This document shows, piece by piece, positions 8,194 through 17,392 of a stretch of 44,810 nucleotides of DNA. The stretch is from Candidatus Falkowella caecavicola (GTDB lineage Bacteria; Bacillota; Clostridia; Oscillospirales; Ruminococcaceae). The notes under the pieces were generated by a model. That model made no database searches. It saw nothing but the letters and a program-made list of their open reading frames with translations, and had not been told where the DNA came from. How positions within the stretch are numbered: the stretch's first letter is position 1; each line of letters opens with the position of its first letter. A program made the position numbers and the translations under genes. The stretch lies in contig CAJFUK010000026.1 in NCBI GenBank assembly GCA_904420125.1, positions 1 through 44,810 on the forward strand, read 5' to 3'.

Positions 8194-8238
8194 GAAAAGC
8201 AAAAGCCTCTTACCAAACAGTAAGCGCTTTTGCTTTTC
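8194..8238 (-). terminator. secA terminator
   Basis: A 19-20 bp near-perfect stem (8194-8213 with 8220-8238, single mismatch) begins six bases past the secA stop. The T run after it on the minus strand is short (CTTTG), but the stem is very stable. Confidence 0.8.
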
Positions 8239-8243
8239 CAACC

Positions 8244-10988
8244 TTATGCTTCGGGTTCATTCGCTCCGCAGCACTTTTTATATTTTTTACCGCTTCCGCA
8301 CGGGCATGGATCATTGCGGCCTACTTTTTGTTTTTTGACCGGCTGTTTATGCACAACCCGTTCGCCGCCCAGAGATTCGGTCATCGGTTTTGCGACCTGC
8401 TCACGTTTGGGCTCCTCCTGTTTGCGCAGACGTACCGTCAAAAGCATCCGAACGGTCTGTTCCCGAATCGCAGCGACCATATCATCAAACATGTTGAAAC
8501 CTTCGATCCGGTACTCAACCACCGGATCTCTCTGCCCATAAGAACGAAGATAGATTCCTTTGCGCAGCTCATCCATTGCGTCAATATGGTCCATCCATTT
8601 TGCATCGACCACCCGGAGCAGAATGACCCGTTCCAACTCCCGCATAATCTGGGTTCCGTATTCCAGCTCTTTGGCCTGATAGATCCGCTTTGCCTTTTCC
8701 AATAAGTCTACCGCAATATCCTGTTTGGTCAAATCCTCCAGATCTTTAACGGTAAACTGCATATCCGTTTCGGTGGTAATGACATGCAGGAAATGGTCAC
8801 GCAGTCCGTTGATGTTCCAGTTTTCCCGAATTTCCTCATCTCCCAGGAACTGATCGACCGCGTCATTAATGGTTTCCTCCATCATTTTCATAATGGAGTC
8901 ATGCAGATTTTCGCCGTCCAGCACTTTTGCACGCTGGCTGTAAATGATCTCACGCTGTTTGTTCATGACATCATCAAACTGAAGAACGCTTTTACGAATG
9001 CCAAAGTTACGTCCTTCTACCTTCCGCTGTGCCGATTCAATCGAACTGGTCAGCATTTTATTTTCAATCGGCTGGTCCTCGTCGATCTTGAGCGCATTCA
9101 TCATGTTTTGGATCCGCTCGCCGCCAAAGAGCCGCATGAGTTCATCTTCCAGCGACAGATAGAAACGGCTGGCGCCCGGATCCCCCTGACGGCCGGAACG
9201 ACCGCGCAGCTGGTTGTCGATTCGGCGGGACTCATGCCGCTCAGTACCAAGCACAAACAGGCCGCCTGCCTTGACAACTTCTTCAGCCTCTGTACGGATG
9301 AGGTCTTTATGTTTCTGTTTGAGTTCTGCATAAAGAGCACGGGCAGCTAAAATTTCCTCATCCTCTGTCTCGCTGTAGCTGTTGGCCTCCGCAATCATCT
9401 CATCGCTGTAACCTTTTTTACGCATTTCCGCCTTTGCAAGAAAATCCGCGTTTCCTCCCAGCATAATATCGGTACCGCGTCCTGCCATGTTGGTCGCGAT
9501 GGTGACTGCACCCTTTTTACCAGCCTGGGCAATGATTTCAGCCTCTTTTTCATGATACTTTGCATTGAGAACCTCATGTTTGATCCCCCGGCGTTTCAGC
9601 ATGGAGGAAAGCAGCTCGGACTTTTCAATAGAAATGGTACCGACCAATACAGGCTGCCCCTTTTCATGACAGGCAACAATCTGATCAATGACAGCGTTGA
9701 ATTTTCCCTTTTCGGTTTTATAGACAACATCCTCATGATCGATTCTCTGCACCGGCTTATTGGTGGGGATTTCCACAACGTCGAGCTTATAAATTTCCCG
9801 GAATTCGCCTTCTTCGGTCATGGCCGTACCGGTCATACCGGAAAGTTTGTTATACATACGGAAATAGTTCTGGAAGGTGATGGTTGCCAGCGTCTTGGAT
9901 TCCCGTGCGACCTGTACGCCTTCTTTCGCCTCGATCGCCTGATGGAGTCCTTCATTATAACGGCGCCCCAGCATCAGACGGCCTGTAAATTCATCGACAA
10001 TAATGACTTCTCCGTCCTTAACCACATAATCGACTTCACGGTGCATCACGCCATGGGCTTTAATTGCCTGATTGACATGGTGTTCGATGGTCATATTATC
10101 CGGATCCATCAGATTTTCAATATTAAAATAAGCCTCTGCTTTTTTGATACCGGCAGGCGTGAGGGTCGCTGTTTTTGCTTTTTCGTCTACAATATAATCC
10201 GCATCAATGTCGTCGTGTTCTTCCTTGTCATTCAGCTCTCTGACTTTATAGACCCGAAGCGTACGCGCAAACTGATCGGCACGCTGGTATAAATCTGTAG
10301 ACTGATCTCCGGGGCCGGAAATAATCAGCGGTGTACGGGCTTCGTCAATCAGAATGGAGTCAACCTCGTCTACAATCGCGAAATTATGCTCGCGCTGCAC
10401 CCGCTGCTTTTTATAGATACACATATTATCCCGCAGGTAATCAAATCCAAATTCATTGTTGGTACCATAGGTGATATCGCAGTTATACGCAGCCCTGCGT
10501 TCTTCGGAAGACAAGCCGTGTACAATCAAACCCACGGTCAACCCCAGGTATTTATAGATCTGTCCCATCCACTCCGACTGATACTTGGCCAGATAATCGT
10601 TGACGGTTACAACATGAACGCCCTTGCCGCTGAGCGCGTTGAGATAGGCAGGAAGGGTTGCCACCAGCGTTTTACCTTCTCCGGTACGCATCTCTGCAAT
10701 CCGGCCCTGGTGAAGAACAATGCCGCCGACAATCTGCACAGGAAAAGGCCGCATGTTCAGCACACGGTCGGACGCCTCGCAGCAAACAGCGAATGCATCC
10801 GGCAGGATATCATCCAGCGTTTCTCCGTCTGCCAGCCGCTGTTTCAAAACGGCCGTCTGCTGCTGCAATTCGCTCTGTGACAAGCTCTTATACTTGTCCG
10901 CCAGCGCCAGTACCTGATCCCGCAGCGGGAGGATTCGCTTGACTTCTTTCTCGCTGTAAGAGCCGAATATTTTTTCAAACAACTTCAT
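8244..10988 (-). CDS. secA: Preprotein translocase ATPase SecA
   Basis: 914 residues from ATG 10988 ([18 protein letters not shown]), preceded by AGAGGTGG; the longer in-frame extension is not part of the family. SecA drives protein export through SecYEG at the inner membrane face. Visible elements are Walker [10 protein letters not shown] (~100-108), the Walker B region [20 protein letters not shown], the preprotein-binding region, [10 protein letters not shown] and [17 protein letters not shown] of the second helicase domain, and the C-terminal zinc motif [13 protein letters not shown], which binds SecB or the ribosome. The length is typical of clostridial SecA. No prfB follows, unlike in many Firmicutes. 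No essential motif is missing. Confidence 0.98.
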   Translation of the reverse strand: MKLFEKIFGSYSEKEVKRILPLRDQVLALADKYKSLSQSELQQQTAVLKQRLADGETLDDILPDAFAVCCEASDRVLNMRPFPVQIVGGIVLHQGRIAEMRTGEGKTLVATLPAYLNALSGKGVHVVTVNDYLAKYQSEWMGQIYKYLGLTVGLIVHGLSSEERRAAYNCDITYGTNNEFGFDYLRDNMCIYKKQRVQREHNFAIVDEVDSILIDEARTPLIISGPGDQSTDLYQRADQFARTLRVYKVRELNDKEEHDDIDADYIVDEKAKTATLTPAGIKKAEAYFNIENLMDPDNMTIEHHVNQAIKAHGVMHREVDYVVKDGEVIIVDEFTGRLMLGRRYNEGLHQAIEAKEGVQVARESKTLATITFQNYFRMYNKLSGMTGTAMTEEGEFREIYKLDVVEIPTNKPVQRIDHEDVVYKTEKGKFNAVIDQIVACHEKGQPVLVGTISIEKSELLSSMLKRRGIKHEVLNAKYHEKEAEIIAQAGKKGAVTIATNMAGRGTDIMLGGNADFLAKAEMRKKGYSDEMIAEANSYSETEDEEILAARALYAELKQKHKDLIRTEAEEVVKAGGLFVLGTERHESRRIDNQLRGRSGRQGDPGASRFYLSLEDELMRLFGGERIQNMMNALKIDEDQPIENKMLTSSIESAQRKVEGRNFGIRKSVLQFDDVMNKQREIIYSQRAKVLDGENLHDSIMKMMEETINDAVDQFLGDEEIRENWNINGLRDHFLHVITTETDMQFTVKDLEDLTKQDIAVDLLEKAKRIYQAKELEYGTQIMRELERVILLRVVDAKWMDHIDAMDELRKGIYLRSYGQRDPVVEYRIEGFNMFDDMVAAIREQTVRMLLTVRLRKQEEPKREQVAKPMTESLGGERVVHKQPVKKQKVGRNDPCPCGSGKKYKKCCGANEPEA

Positions 10989-11128
10989 TCCATCCACCTC
11001 TATAAGTTTTGAGATTCTATAAATACGCGTAGAGTCTGTCCGAATAACAGAAACCGGCAAAATATCATCCGTTGCTTGCCGATAAAAACAGCAGAATTAC
11101 TTCTTATCTGATACGTACATACTCATTT

Positions 11129-11157
11129 AGTATACTATTATATTGTTTCTTTTACAA
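11129..11157 (-). promoter_or_regulatory. secA promoter
   Basis: Minus strand: -35 TTGTAA (11157-11152), 17-bp spacer, -10 TATACT (11134-11129), leaving a leader of about 135 bases before secA. The rest of the 10989-11362 gap holds a 10-bp-stem hairpin at 11240-11266 with no T tail, and nothing else I can name. Confidence 0.6.
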
Positions 11158-11362
11158 GCTGTTTTACAAAGAAAATTACAGAATTTTAAAAAATTCCGGA
11201 AATCAGCAGTCTGTAAATAGAAAGATAAAGCCCCTGATTCCTTGTTCAAGCGATGGTTGAACAGGGACTCTAGGAATACTTGTTAGACTGTTTGGCATGA
11301 ATCCTGTATGTTAAACTGGAGGTCGGAAACGAATACAGATCTTGCCGCGGAAAGGAGTCGTT

Positions 11363-11566
11363 ATGTTGAATATGGAAAATGCTGCGCTGAGACCATCACA
11401 TCATAATGGTAAAAAGGACATCGGCCGTTCTGATGAATGTCAGTCCCCAGACTACGCCAACCGGAAACGGAGCCATTCTATACCGGATGTATCCAAACTG
11501 CCGGAACCGCTGCATCATTTGATGTCATCATGGATCAATCATTCAGTCAAAAGTCCGATCTCATGA
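11363..11566 (+). CDS. Possible small protein of unknown function
   Basis: 67 residues starting at ATG 11363 (MLNMENAALRPSHH), seven bases after a good AAAGGAG. The protein is polar, rich in His, Ser and Pro, with no membrane segment or known motif. It lies just upstream of copy 2 of the promoter-leader, in a gap that otherwise holds nothing. The ribosome site is the only positive evidence; it may be a gene fragment or a chance frame. Confidence 0.3.
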   Translation: MLNMENAALRPSHHNGKKDIGRSDECQSPDYANRKRSHSIPDVSKLPEPLHHLMSSWINHSVKSPIS

Positions 11567-11618
11567 CCAGGACGGTTGCCGGCAAAAATGGAGCCATACG
11601 AAGTGTCAATTTCAAAGG

Positions 11619-11788
11619 AAAATCATAATATTTTTCCTTTTTTTAATTAAAATTTCTCTTGTGTCCCTATTAAAGTTTGCTATAATAAGAGTAACGCGGC
11701 GGAAATATTTTTGGTAATTTTATGAAAAGGCATTTGACAGCAGAGTATGGATTTAAGCTCTGCTGCTTCGCAGGAGGTGTGCGACTTG
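11619..11788 (+). promoter_or_regulatory. Promoter-leader element, copy 2 (upstream of the ABC exporter)
   Basis: Promoter TTGTGT (11659-11664), 16-bp spacer, TATAAT (11681-11686). The segment is closely similar over its whole length to 3551-3717. The leader ends in GCAGGAGGTGTGCGAC, followed by TTG, the chosen start of the exporter gene. An ATG at 11747 in the same frame would include the leader and ribosome site in the protein and is less likely. Confidence 0.78.
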
Positions 11789-14683
11789 AAATATTTTGTA
11801 GATATTCCCGCACCGGTTTTTGCGCTTCTCGAAGCGCATGGTGTGCAGAAGGAAAATCTGCTGTACTGCGCCAAAGCGGATCTGGATGAGGAAGGTTTAT
11901 TTGTCGATACCTATCTGACCTTCGACAACCAGAATCTTTATATGATCACCTGCCTGGATGATCACCAGGAGTACCCGGGCAGCTTCCGGGAAATTCCCCT
12001 GGCGCAGATTCAGGGAGCTGTTGTTAACCGGGACATATACAGTGCGGTTCTTCTGATCGAATCCGATGAAAAAGCGGAAAAGATCTGCCGCTTTTCAATT
12101 GGCGGATGCGATATGTTTGAAAAATTCCGCGACCGGATGATGAAGGTGCGGAATCACGAACCGATTGACGACTCGCAATTGGATGAGATGGAAATTCACT
12201 GTCCAAAATGCGGTATGCGTTATCCGGATCCAAACCGGCGTACCTGTCCCAAATGTGTCAATAAAGCTTCTATCTTAAAAAGACTGTTGAAAATGTATAA
12301 AGAGTTCTGGATTCAGGCGCTTGCCGTTGGACTCTGTATTTTAGCAACAACGGTGTTGGCGCTGATTTCCCCGTTGTTCAGCACCAAATTCCTTTATGAT
12401 GAAGTATTGGTAGAAAACGGTGCGTATTATCAGAATGTTATGCTGGCGATCGGGCTGATTGTCGGCACACAGGTCATCGGGCTGTTGCTGAGCGTGGTCT
12501 ATGGTGTGACAAATGCATGGTTTGCGCCCCGGATGCTGCATACGCTGCGGATCAAAATCTTTTCAGCCATGCAGCCTTTATCCCTGAGCTTTTTTACCTC
12601 AAAACAGACGGGGTCTCTGATGGCCCGGATCAGTCATGACACGGATTATATCTATCAGTTTTTTATCGACGTCTGTCCTTCCATTATTATTAACGCGATC
12701 AAAATCATCGGTATTATTGCGGCGCTCTTTCTGCTGAACGCACCGCTCAGCCTGATCGTTCTGCTGGTTTCTCTGGTGACAACGATTGTCATTACCCGTT
12801 TTTATAAAGTGCAGCATAGCATCTGGCACAAATTCCATATCAGTTCTCACCGAACCAATTCCTATCTGAGCGATGTGCTGGGCGGACAACGGGTTGTCAA
12901 GGCCTTTTCCCGTGAACGTGCGGAAACCGAGCGTTACCGGGGCAAAAACGAGCAGGTTTTTGGGTATAACCTGGAAGCGGTCAACCGGGAAGCCTGTACC
13001 TTTCCAAAGGTCCGCGGCGTAACGAATGCGATTTTTTCCCTGACTTTCCTGTTGGGTGCCATATTGATTCTGCAGGGATATTCCACCCTGGGCGCGCTGA
13101 CTGCGTTTCTTTCTTATGCAGGAATGATCTTTGAACCGATCAATTATTTTATGTGGTTTGCCAACTGGTGGTCAAGCTGTGTGGATGCATCCTCCCGGAT
13201 GTTTGAGATTCTGGATTCTCAGCCAACTATTGTAGAGCCGGAAAACCCGATCAGAAAGGAACGTCTGAACGGGGATATTTCCCTGAAAAATGTTTCCTTT
13301 GAATATGATACCGGCCGGCCGATTATTAAAAAAGTAAATCTGGATATCCATGCCGGCGAAATGATGGGTATTGTGGGAAAAACCGGTGCAGGAAAATCAA
13401 CCATTATCAACCTGATTTCCCGGATGTATGATGTAACAGAGGGCGAAATCACAATTGACGGAGAGAATATTAAAAAGTATTCTTTTGATACCCTGCGAAA
13501 AAGCATTGGCGTCGTCTCCCAGGAAACCTATCTGTTTGTTGGCACAATTGCCGAGAACATCGGATATGCCGTAGAGAATCCTTCCATAGAAGAAATCATC
13601 CGGGCGGCAAAAAGTGCATTTGCCCATGATTTCATCGCAAGACTGACCGATGGCTATGACTCCCTGGTTGGTTCCGGAGGTATTTCTCTTTCGGGTGGTG
13701 AAAAACAGCGTGTTTCGATTGCACGTGCGATCCTGCAATCGCCCTCCATTCTGATTCTGGATGAAGCAACCTCTGCGATGGATACCCAAACAGAGCGCCG
13801 CATTCAGCATGCGATTGAGACTCTGCGGACAGGGCGTACTGTTATTTCCATTGCTCACCGCCTGTCGACCCTGCGTGACGCAGACCGCCTGGCGGTAATT
13901 GAACACGGCGAATTGAAAGAACTCGGTACCCATGCGGATTTGATCGCGCGAAAGGGAACATATTTCCGGCTGCATCAATTGCAGTCAGAGTCTTTGAAGT
14001 TTATTGAGATGGGAGCGGATGATATGCAGCAGAATGTCACTTCTCTGTACAATCTGGACGATATTTCAGAAATCAAATACATAACCGCAGATAACAGCCG
14101 GTTTACCTGCAATGCGGACGGCTTCCTGGCCGTGGAATTCAACGGGAAAACCTATGACAATATTGTATTGAACCGCCTGCTGCCCTTTACGGATCCGGAA
14201 AGTTACATCTCTGTGCAGGTTCCATCCGCACAGCTTGCGGAATATGACAGTTCTGCGGCTCCGGATGGTCCGCCAGCGCATGATGGTCCTCCGGCACCGG
14301 GAGGCGGTCCTGGAAAACCCGAAGTGACGCTGGCCGATCATTTTAACGGAGACACGCAGGAAATCGGCATTATTAAACAAGTGGCCGATCTGCCTGCCGA
14401 ACAGGCAGAATTAATCCGCCGTCAGCTTGCGTTCCGTTATTATGCGCCGACGACGACCAAGGTCCTCAGTATCCGGGAAAAAATGTCCTTTGTCTTTATC
14501 AAGGCTATTTTCGGCGATGTTGAAAAAGAAATCTGTGTCAGTGAGCCCTCTAAAAACATGCGGCTGACTATGGGGGATATGATTACGATCACAGATGTAA
14601 CAGGCAACCGTTACCTGATCGCGGAACTGGAAAAGATGTCCAAAGCAAACCGGCAGAAAATTGATATGTATATCACGATCTGA
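11786..14683 (+). CDS. ABC exporter half-transporter with N-terminal zinc ribbon and C-terminal DUF1854-like domain
   Basis: 965 residues from TTG 11786, eight bases after AGGAGG. Order: a ~135-residue beta-rich N-terminal domain; a zinc ribbon (CPKC at 139-142, CPKC at 154-157); six membrane segments (~175-460); an ATPase with Walker A GKTGAGKST (~531), LSGGEKQ (~636), Walker B ILILDEATS and H-loop IAHRLS; then a ~200-residue C-terminal extension with ISEIKYITADNSRF, EIGIIKQVADLPAEQAELI and RRQLAFRYYAPTTTKVLSI. The last part matches my recollection of DUF1854, a domain linked to exporters annotated as cyanophycin-metabolism-associated. A Pro/Gly-rich insert (DGPPAHDGPPAPGG) interrupts it. 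The catalytic residues are complete. It probably forms a heterodimer with the next gene. The exported substrate is unknown and no cphA is in the window. Confidence 0.88.
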   Translation: MKYFVDIPAPVFALLEAHGVQKENLLYCAKADLDEEGLFVDTYLTFDNQNLYMITCLDDHQEYPGSFREIPLAQIQGAVVNRDIYSAVLLIESDEKAEKICRFSIGGCDMFEKFRDRMMKVRNHEPIDDSQLDEMEIHCPKCGMRYPDPNRRTCPKCVNKASILKRLLKMYKEFWIQALAVGLCILATTVLALISPLFSTKFLYDEVLVENGAYYQNVMLAIGLIVGTQVIGLLLSVVYGVTNAWFAPRMLHTLRIKIFSAMQPLSLSFFTSKQTGSLMARISHDTDYIYQFFIDVCPSIIINAIKIIGIIAALFLLNAPLSLIVLLVSLVTTIVITRFYKVQHSIWHKFHISSHRTNSYLSDVLGGQRVVKAFSRERAETERYRGKNEQVFGYNLEAVNREACTFPKVRGVTNAIFSLTFLLGAILILQGYSTLGALTAFLSYAGMIFEPINYFMWFANWWSSCVDASSRMFEILDSQPTIVEPENPIRKERLNGDISLKNVSFEYDTGRPIIKKVNLDIHAGEMMGIVGKTGAGKSTIINLISRMYDVTEGEITIDGENIKKYSFDTLRKSIGVVSQETYLFVGTIAENIGYAVENPSIEEIIRAAKSAFAHDFIARLTDGYDSLVGSGGISLSGGEKQRVSIARAILQSPSILILDEATSAMDTQTERRIQHAIETLRTGRTVISIAHRLSTLRDADRLAVIEHGELKELGTHADLIARKGTYFRLHQLQSESLKFIEMGADDMQQNVTSLYNLDDISEIKYITADNSRFTCNADGFLAVEFNGKTYDNIVLNRLLPFTDPESYISVQVPSAQLAEYDSSAAPDGPPAHDGPPAPGGGPGKPEVTLADHFNGDTQEIGIIKQVADLPAEQAELIRRQLAFRYYAPTTTKVLSIREKMSFVFIKAIFGDVEKEICVSEPSKNMRLTMGDMITITDVTGNRYLIAELEKMSKANRQKIDMYITI

Positions 14684-14759
14684 GCCAGAACGTGATGGAT
14701 GTAACCGGTATCAAATCAAACCGGATCTACCGGCTTAAATTCCAAAAGAGGTGATTGGT

Positions 14760-16928
14760 ATGAAGGTTAATATAGATCCCCCTCAATGGGCGCAGGATTT
14801 AATGGAAGAAGAATGCCTGCTCTGCGTCGCTTATGATGTTACAGAGGCATGTACCGGCGGTGAAGGATATGCTGCGATCACCAAAGAATTTCTTTATATT
14901 TTGGCAGACGGCAGTTGTATCCATAAAATTCCGCTTTCCTCTGTCCGTGAGTTGAAAGCACAATGGATGGTCGGATCTGGCCGCCTGCTCTGCCGTACAG
15001 ATGAACGGATTTTGATTCTCTGCCATTGTACGCAGCGAATTTGCTCCCATCTGGCAGAGTTTGCACAGGTCGTCCAGTATTATCTGAAAACAGGCAACCT
15101 GTCGGATCTGGAAGTAGAGGTCTGGGTCTGTCCCAAATGCGGCCATCCGTTTATGTGGGGCACCAAGGTCTGTCCACGTTGTGTCAATAAGTCAACTGCT
15201 TTTAAACGAATTTTTGAGATGTGTAAAACCTATAAATGGCAGATTGTTGCGATTGCCGGTTTTACCATGCTTATTGAGCTGTTTTATATCATTATTCCGT
15301 ATTTCCAGCGTGTCATGGTGGACGGTTATATTACGCCCCAGAAGTCCGAATGGATGGGTCTGATCTTTTGGGGATGCGCGGGAGCGGTCATGAACCTGGT
15401 GATTATGGGACTGGAGGTTGTCTGCACCAAGATGAAGAATCGTCTGGCGCTGACCGTTTCCAAGGATCTCAGGCAGATGCTCTTTAATAAAATTCAGTTT
15501 CTTTCTTCGACTTCCCTGTCCAAACATTCAGCCGGCGACCTGATGCACCGTTTGTCTTATGATACGGCGGCAGTGCAGCAGTTCATGTCCGAGCAGGGTA
15601 CGGAAGTCATCGTCCGTGTTTTTTCTTTCCTGGTGCTGATGGTCATCATGCTCTGGACGCAGCCGATGTTAACGCTGCTGATCATACTGCCGTTTCCTTT
15701 TGTTTTTTTAGTTGTATCCCTGATTAACAATAAGATCAACCGGCTGTTCAATCAGAACTGGACAGTGGGAAATCGTGCGAATACGGTCCTGCACGATATT
15801 CTGAACGGCATCCGGGTGGTTAAATCCTACGGCAGTGAAAAACGGGAGATTGACCGTTACACCCGTTATTCCAAAAGAAACGCCGATTCTCTGACACAGG
15901 CAGAAATCTTTTGGGCCAAGCTTTTCCCTTTTGTGAACTTCTTTATCCGTAGCGGACTCTATCTGGCACTTTATTTCGGTGCAAAAGCCGTTCTGGGGAA
16001 TACCATGGAGCTGGGTGAATTAATGCAGTACATCACCTATGTCAATATGCTCTATACCCCTCTCTACTGGATTATTTACCTTCCCCGTCAGCTGACCCGA
16101 ACAGCTGTAAGCGCCAGCAAAATGTTTGAGCTGCTTGACGAACCGGATGAAATCGAAGCGCCCAAAGAAGGTCAACTGCAAATTGTCGGCGATGTGGAAT
16201 TTGACCACGTCTCCTTTGGATATAAGCCTTATACCCCGGTCCTGCAGGATATTAGCTTTAAAGTGCATCCTGGTGAAGTCATCGGAATCGTAGGCGCGTC
16301 CGGCGTAGGAAAATCCACTCTGATCAATCTGATTATGCGTTTATATGACGTTCGGTCCGGCGCGATCCGAGTAGACGGCCAGGATCTGAAGGACATCGAT
16401 AAAAGCCTGTTCCGCAGCCAGCTGGGTGTTGTCCTGCAGGAAACCTTCCTGTTTGACGATTCCATTCTGGCCAATATCCGCTATGCGCAGCCTGACGCAG
16501 ATTTCACAGAAGTCATTCGCGCTGCAAAAGTAGCCAATGCGCATCAGTTTATTTCCCGCCTGCCCGACGGATATAATACACGAGTCGGTGACCGCGGATA
16601 TATGCTTTCCGGAGGCGAGCGGCAGCGTATTGCGATTGCCCGTGCCATCCTGCATAATCCTCGAATACTGATCCTGGATGAAGCGACCGCTTCACTGGAT
16701 ACGGAGACAGAAAAACTGATTCAGGATGCTCTGGACAAATTGACGAAAGGCCGTACAACATTTATTATTGCGCACCGTCTTTCCACCCTGCGCAATGCAG
16801 ACCGGCTGATTGTTTTGGATAAAGGCAAATTATCAGAATTTGGTACGCACATGGAACTGATGCAGCACCAGGGCGTATACTATAATCTGGTCATGGCCCA
16901 GCGTCAAACGGCAAAAATTCGAAAATAA
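14760..16928 (+). CDS. ABC exporter half-transporter with N-terminal zinc ribbon (partner subunit)
   Basis: 722 residues from ATG 14760 behind AGAGGTGA. It has the same N-terminal plan as the preceding protein: a ~120-residue domain, then a zinc ribbon with CPKC (124-127) and CPRC (138-141) followed by VNKSTAFKR (VNKASILKR in the partner). Six membrane segments (~160-430) and an ATPase follow, with Walker A GASGVGKST (~512), LSGGERQ (~617), ILILDEATASLD and IIAHRLST. Both ATP sites look competent because each half keeps the Walker B glutamate. It lacks the DUF1854-like tail, so the pair is asymmetric. The 76-bp gap between the genes holds only a small hairpin (CCGGTA...TACCGG). One transcript from the 11659-11686 promoter is likely. 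Confidence 0.92.
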   Translation: MKVNIDPPQWAQDLMEEECLLCVAYDVTEACTGGEGYAAITKEFLYILADGSCIHKIPLSSVRELKAQWMVGSGRLLCRTDERILILCHCTQRICSHLAEFAQVVQYYLKTGNLSDLEVEVWVCPKCGHPFMWGTKVCPRCVNKSTAFKRIFEMCKTYKWQIVAIAGFTMLIELFYIIIPYFQRVMVDGYITPQKSEWMGLIFWGCAGAVMNLVIMGLEVVCTKMKNRLALTVSKDLRQMLFNKIQFLSSTSLSKHSAGDLMHRLSYDTAAVQQFMSEQGTEVIVRVFSFLVLMVIMLWTQPMLTLLIILPFPFVFLVVSLINNKINRLFNQNWTVGNRANTVLHDILNGIRVVKSYGSEKREIDRYTRYSKRNADSLTQAEIFWAKLFPFVNFFIRSGLYLALYFGAKAVLGNTMELGELMQYITYVNMLYTPLYWIIYLPRQLTRTAVSASKMFELLDEPDEIEAPKEGQLQIVGDVEFDHVSFGYKPYTPVLQDISFKVHPGEVIGIVGASGVGKSTLINLIMRLYDVRSGAIRVDGQDLKDIDKSLFRSQLGVVLQETFLFDDSILANIRYAQPDADFTEVIRAAKVANAHQFISRLPDGYNTRVGDRGYMLSGGERQRIAIARAILHNPRILILDEATASLDTETEKLIQDALDKLTKGRTTFIIAHRLSTLRNADRLIVLDKGKLSEFGTHMELMQHQGVYYNLVMAQRQTAKIRK

Positions 16929-17092
16929 TGCAATAATATTGATTTTGTATCCATGTTCTGTTTATATTTTCTTCATAAAAATTTTCTATAGTATGAATAG
17001 AATGGATTTCTGGTTCTGGTTTTACGTATAAAACGTATAAAACTAGAAACGCTAAATAGTGCAGATCCATGGACAGAAAGGAGGACAATAGG

Positions 17093-17248
17093 ATGGATAA
17101 GTATGAATGTCCCTGTGGCTATGTATATGATCCGGCCGTTGGTGATCCGGACAGTGGCATTGCACCAGGCACTGCTTTTGAAGATATCCCGGAGGATTGG
17201 GTTTGTCCGGTATGCGGCCTGACCAAGGACGATTTTACCAAAATGTAG
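17093..17248 (+). CDS. Rubredoxin
   Basis: 51 residues, ATG 17093 after AAAGGAGGA. A small cytoplasmic iron protein carrying one electron on a single iron held by four cysteines. The second knuckle is canonical (WVCPVCGL), as is the middle ([19 protein letters not shown]). The first knuckle reads [11 protein letters not shown], so the cysteines are spaced CxC rather than the usual CxxC. The fold and the rest of the length are normal, so this is a rubredoxin with a shortened first iron-binding loop. It lies 164 bp after the exporter genes, with two direct repeats ACGTATAAA upstream (about 17025-17042) and a terminator downstream, so it is probably its own unit. Likely partners are oxygen- or peroxide-reducing proteins. 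Confidence 0.93.
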   Translation: MDKYECPCGYVYDPAVGDPDSGIAPGTAFEDIPEDWVCPVCGLTKDDFTKM

Positions 17249-17292
17249 TGTCGTTATGACCTATATTTTCCAAGCACTATAAGAGGAGGAGG

Positions 17293-17328
17293 AAGACCGC
17301 TGTTATTTTCATAATGGCGGTCTTTCTC
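17293..17328 (+). terminator. Rubredoxin terminator
   Basis: Stem AAGACCGC (17293-17300) with GCGGTCTT (17317-17324), followed by TCTCT. The inner bases can extend the pairing. It lies 45 bp after the rubredoxin stop. Confidence 0.7.
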
Positions 17329-17392
17329 TAACTCCTGAAGAAAACAGCTGTATGCCCCATTAAAATTTCCGTATCAAGGAGAGTGATGTATC

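Noticed and set aside
9552-10292. A 246-codon open frame on the plus strand
   Set aside because: Antisense shadow of secA with no start signal.
11747-11785. Longer start for the first ABC exporter gene
   Set aside because: It would translate through the ribosome site GCAGGAGGTG, which is part of the leader shared with 3551-3717; TTG 11786 fits the site spacing.
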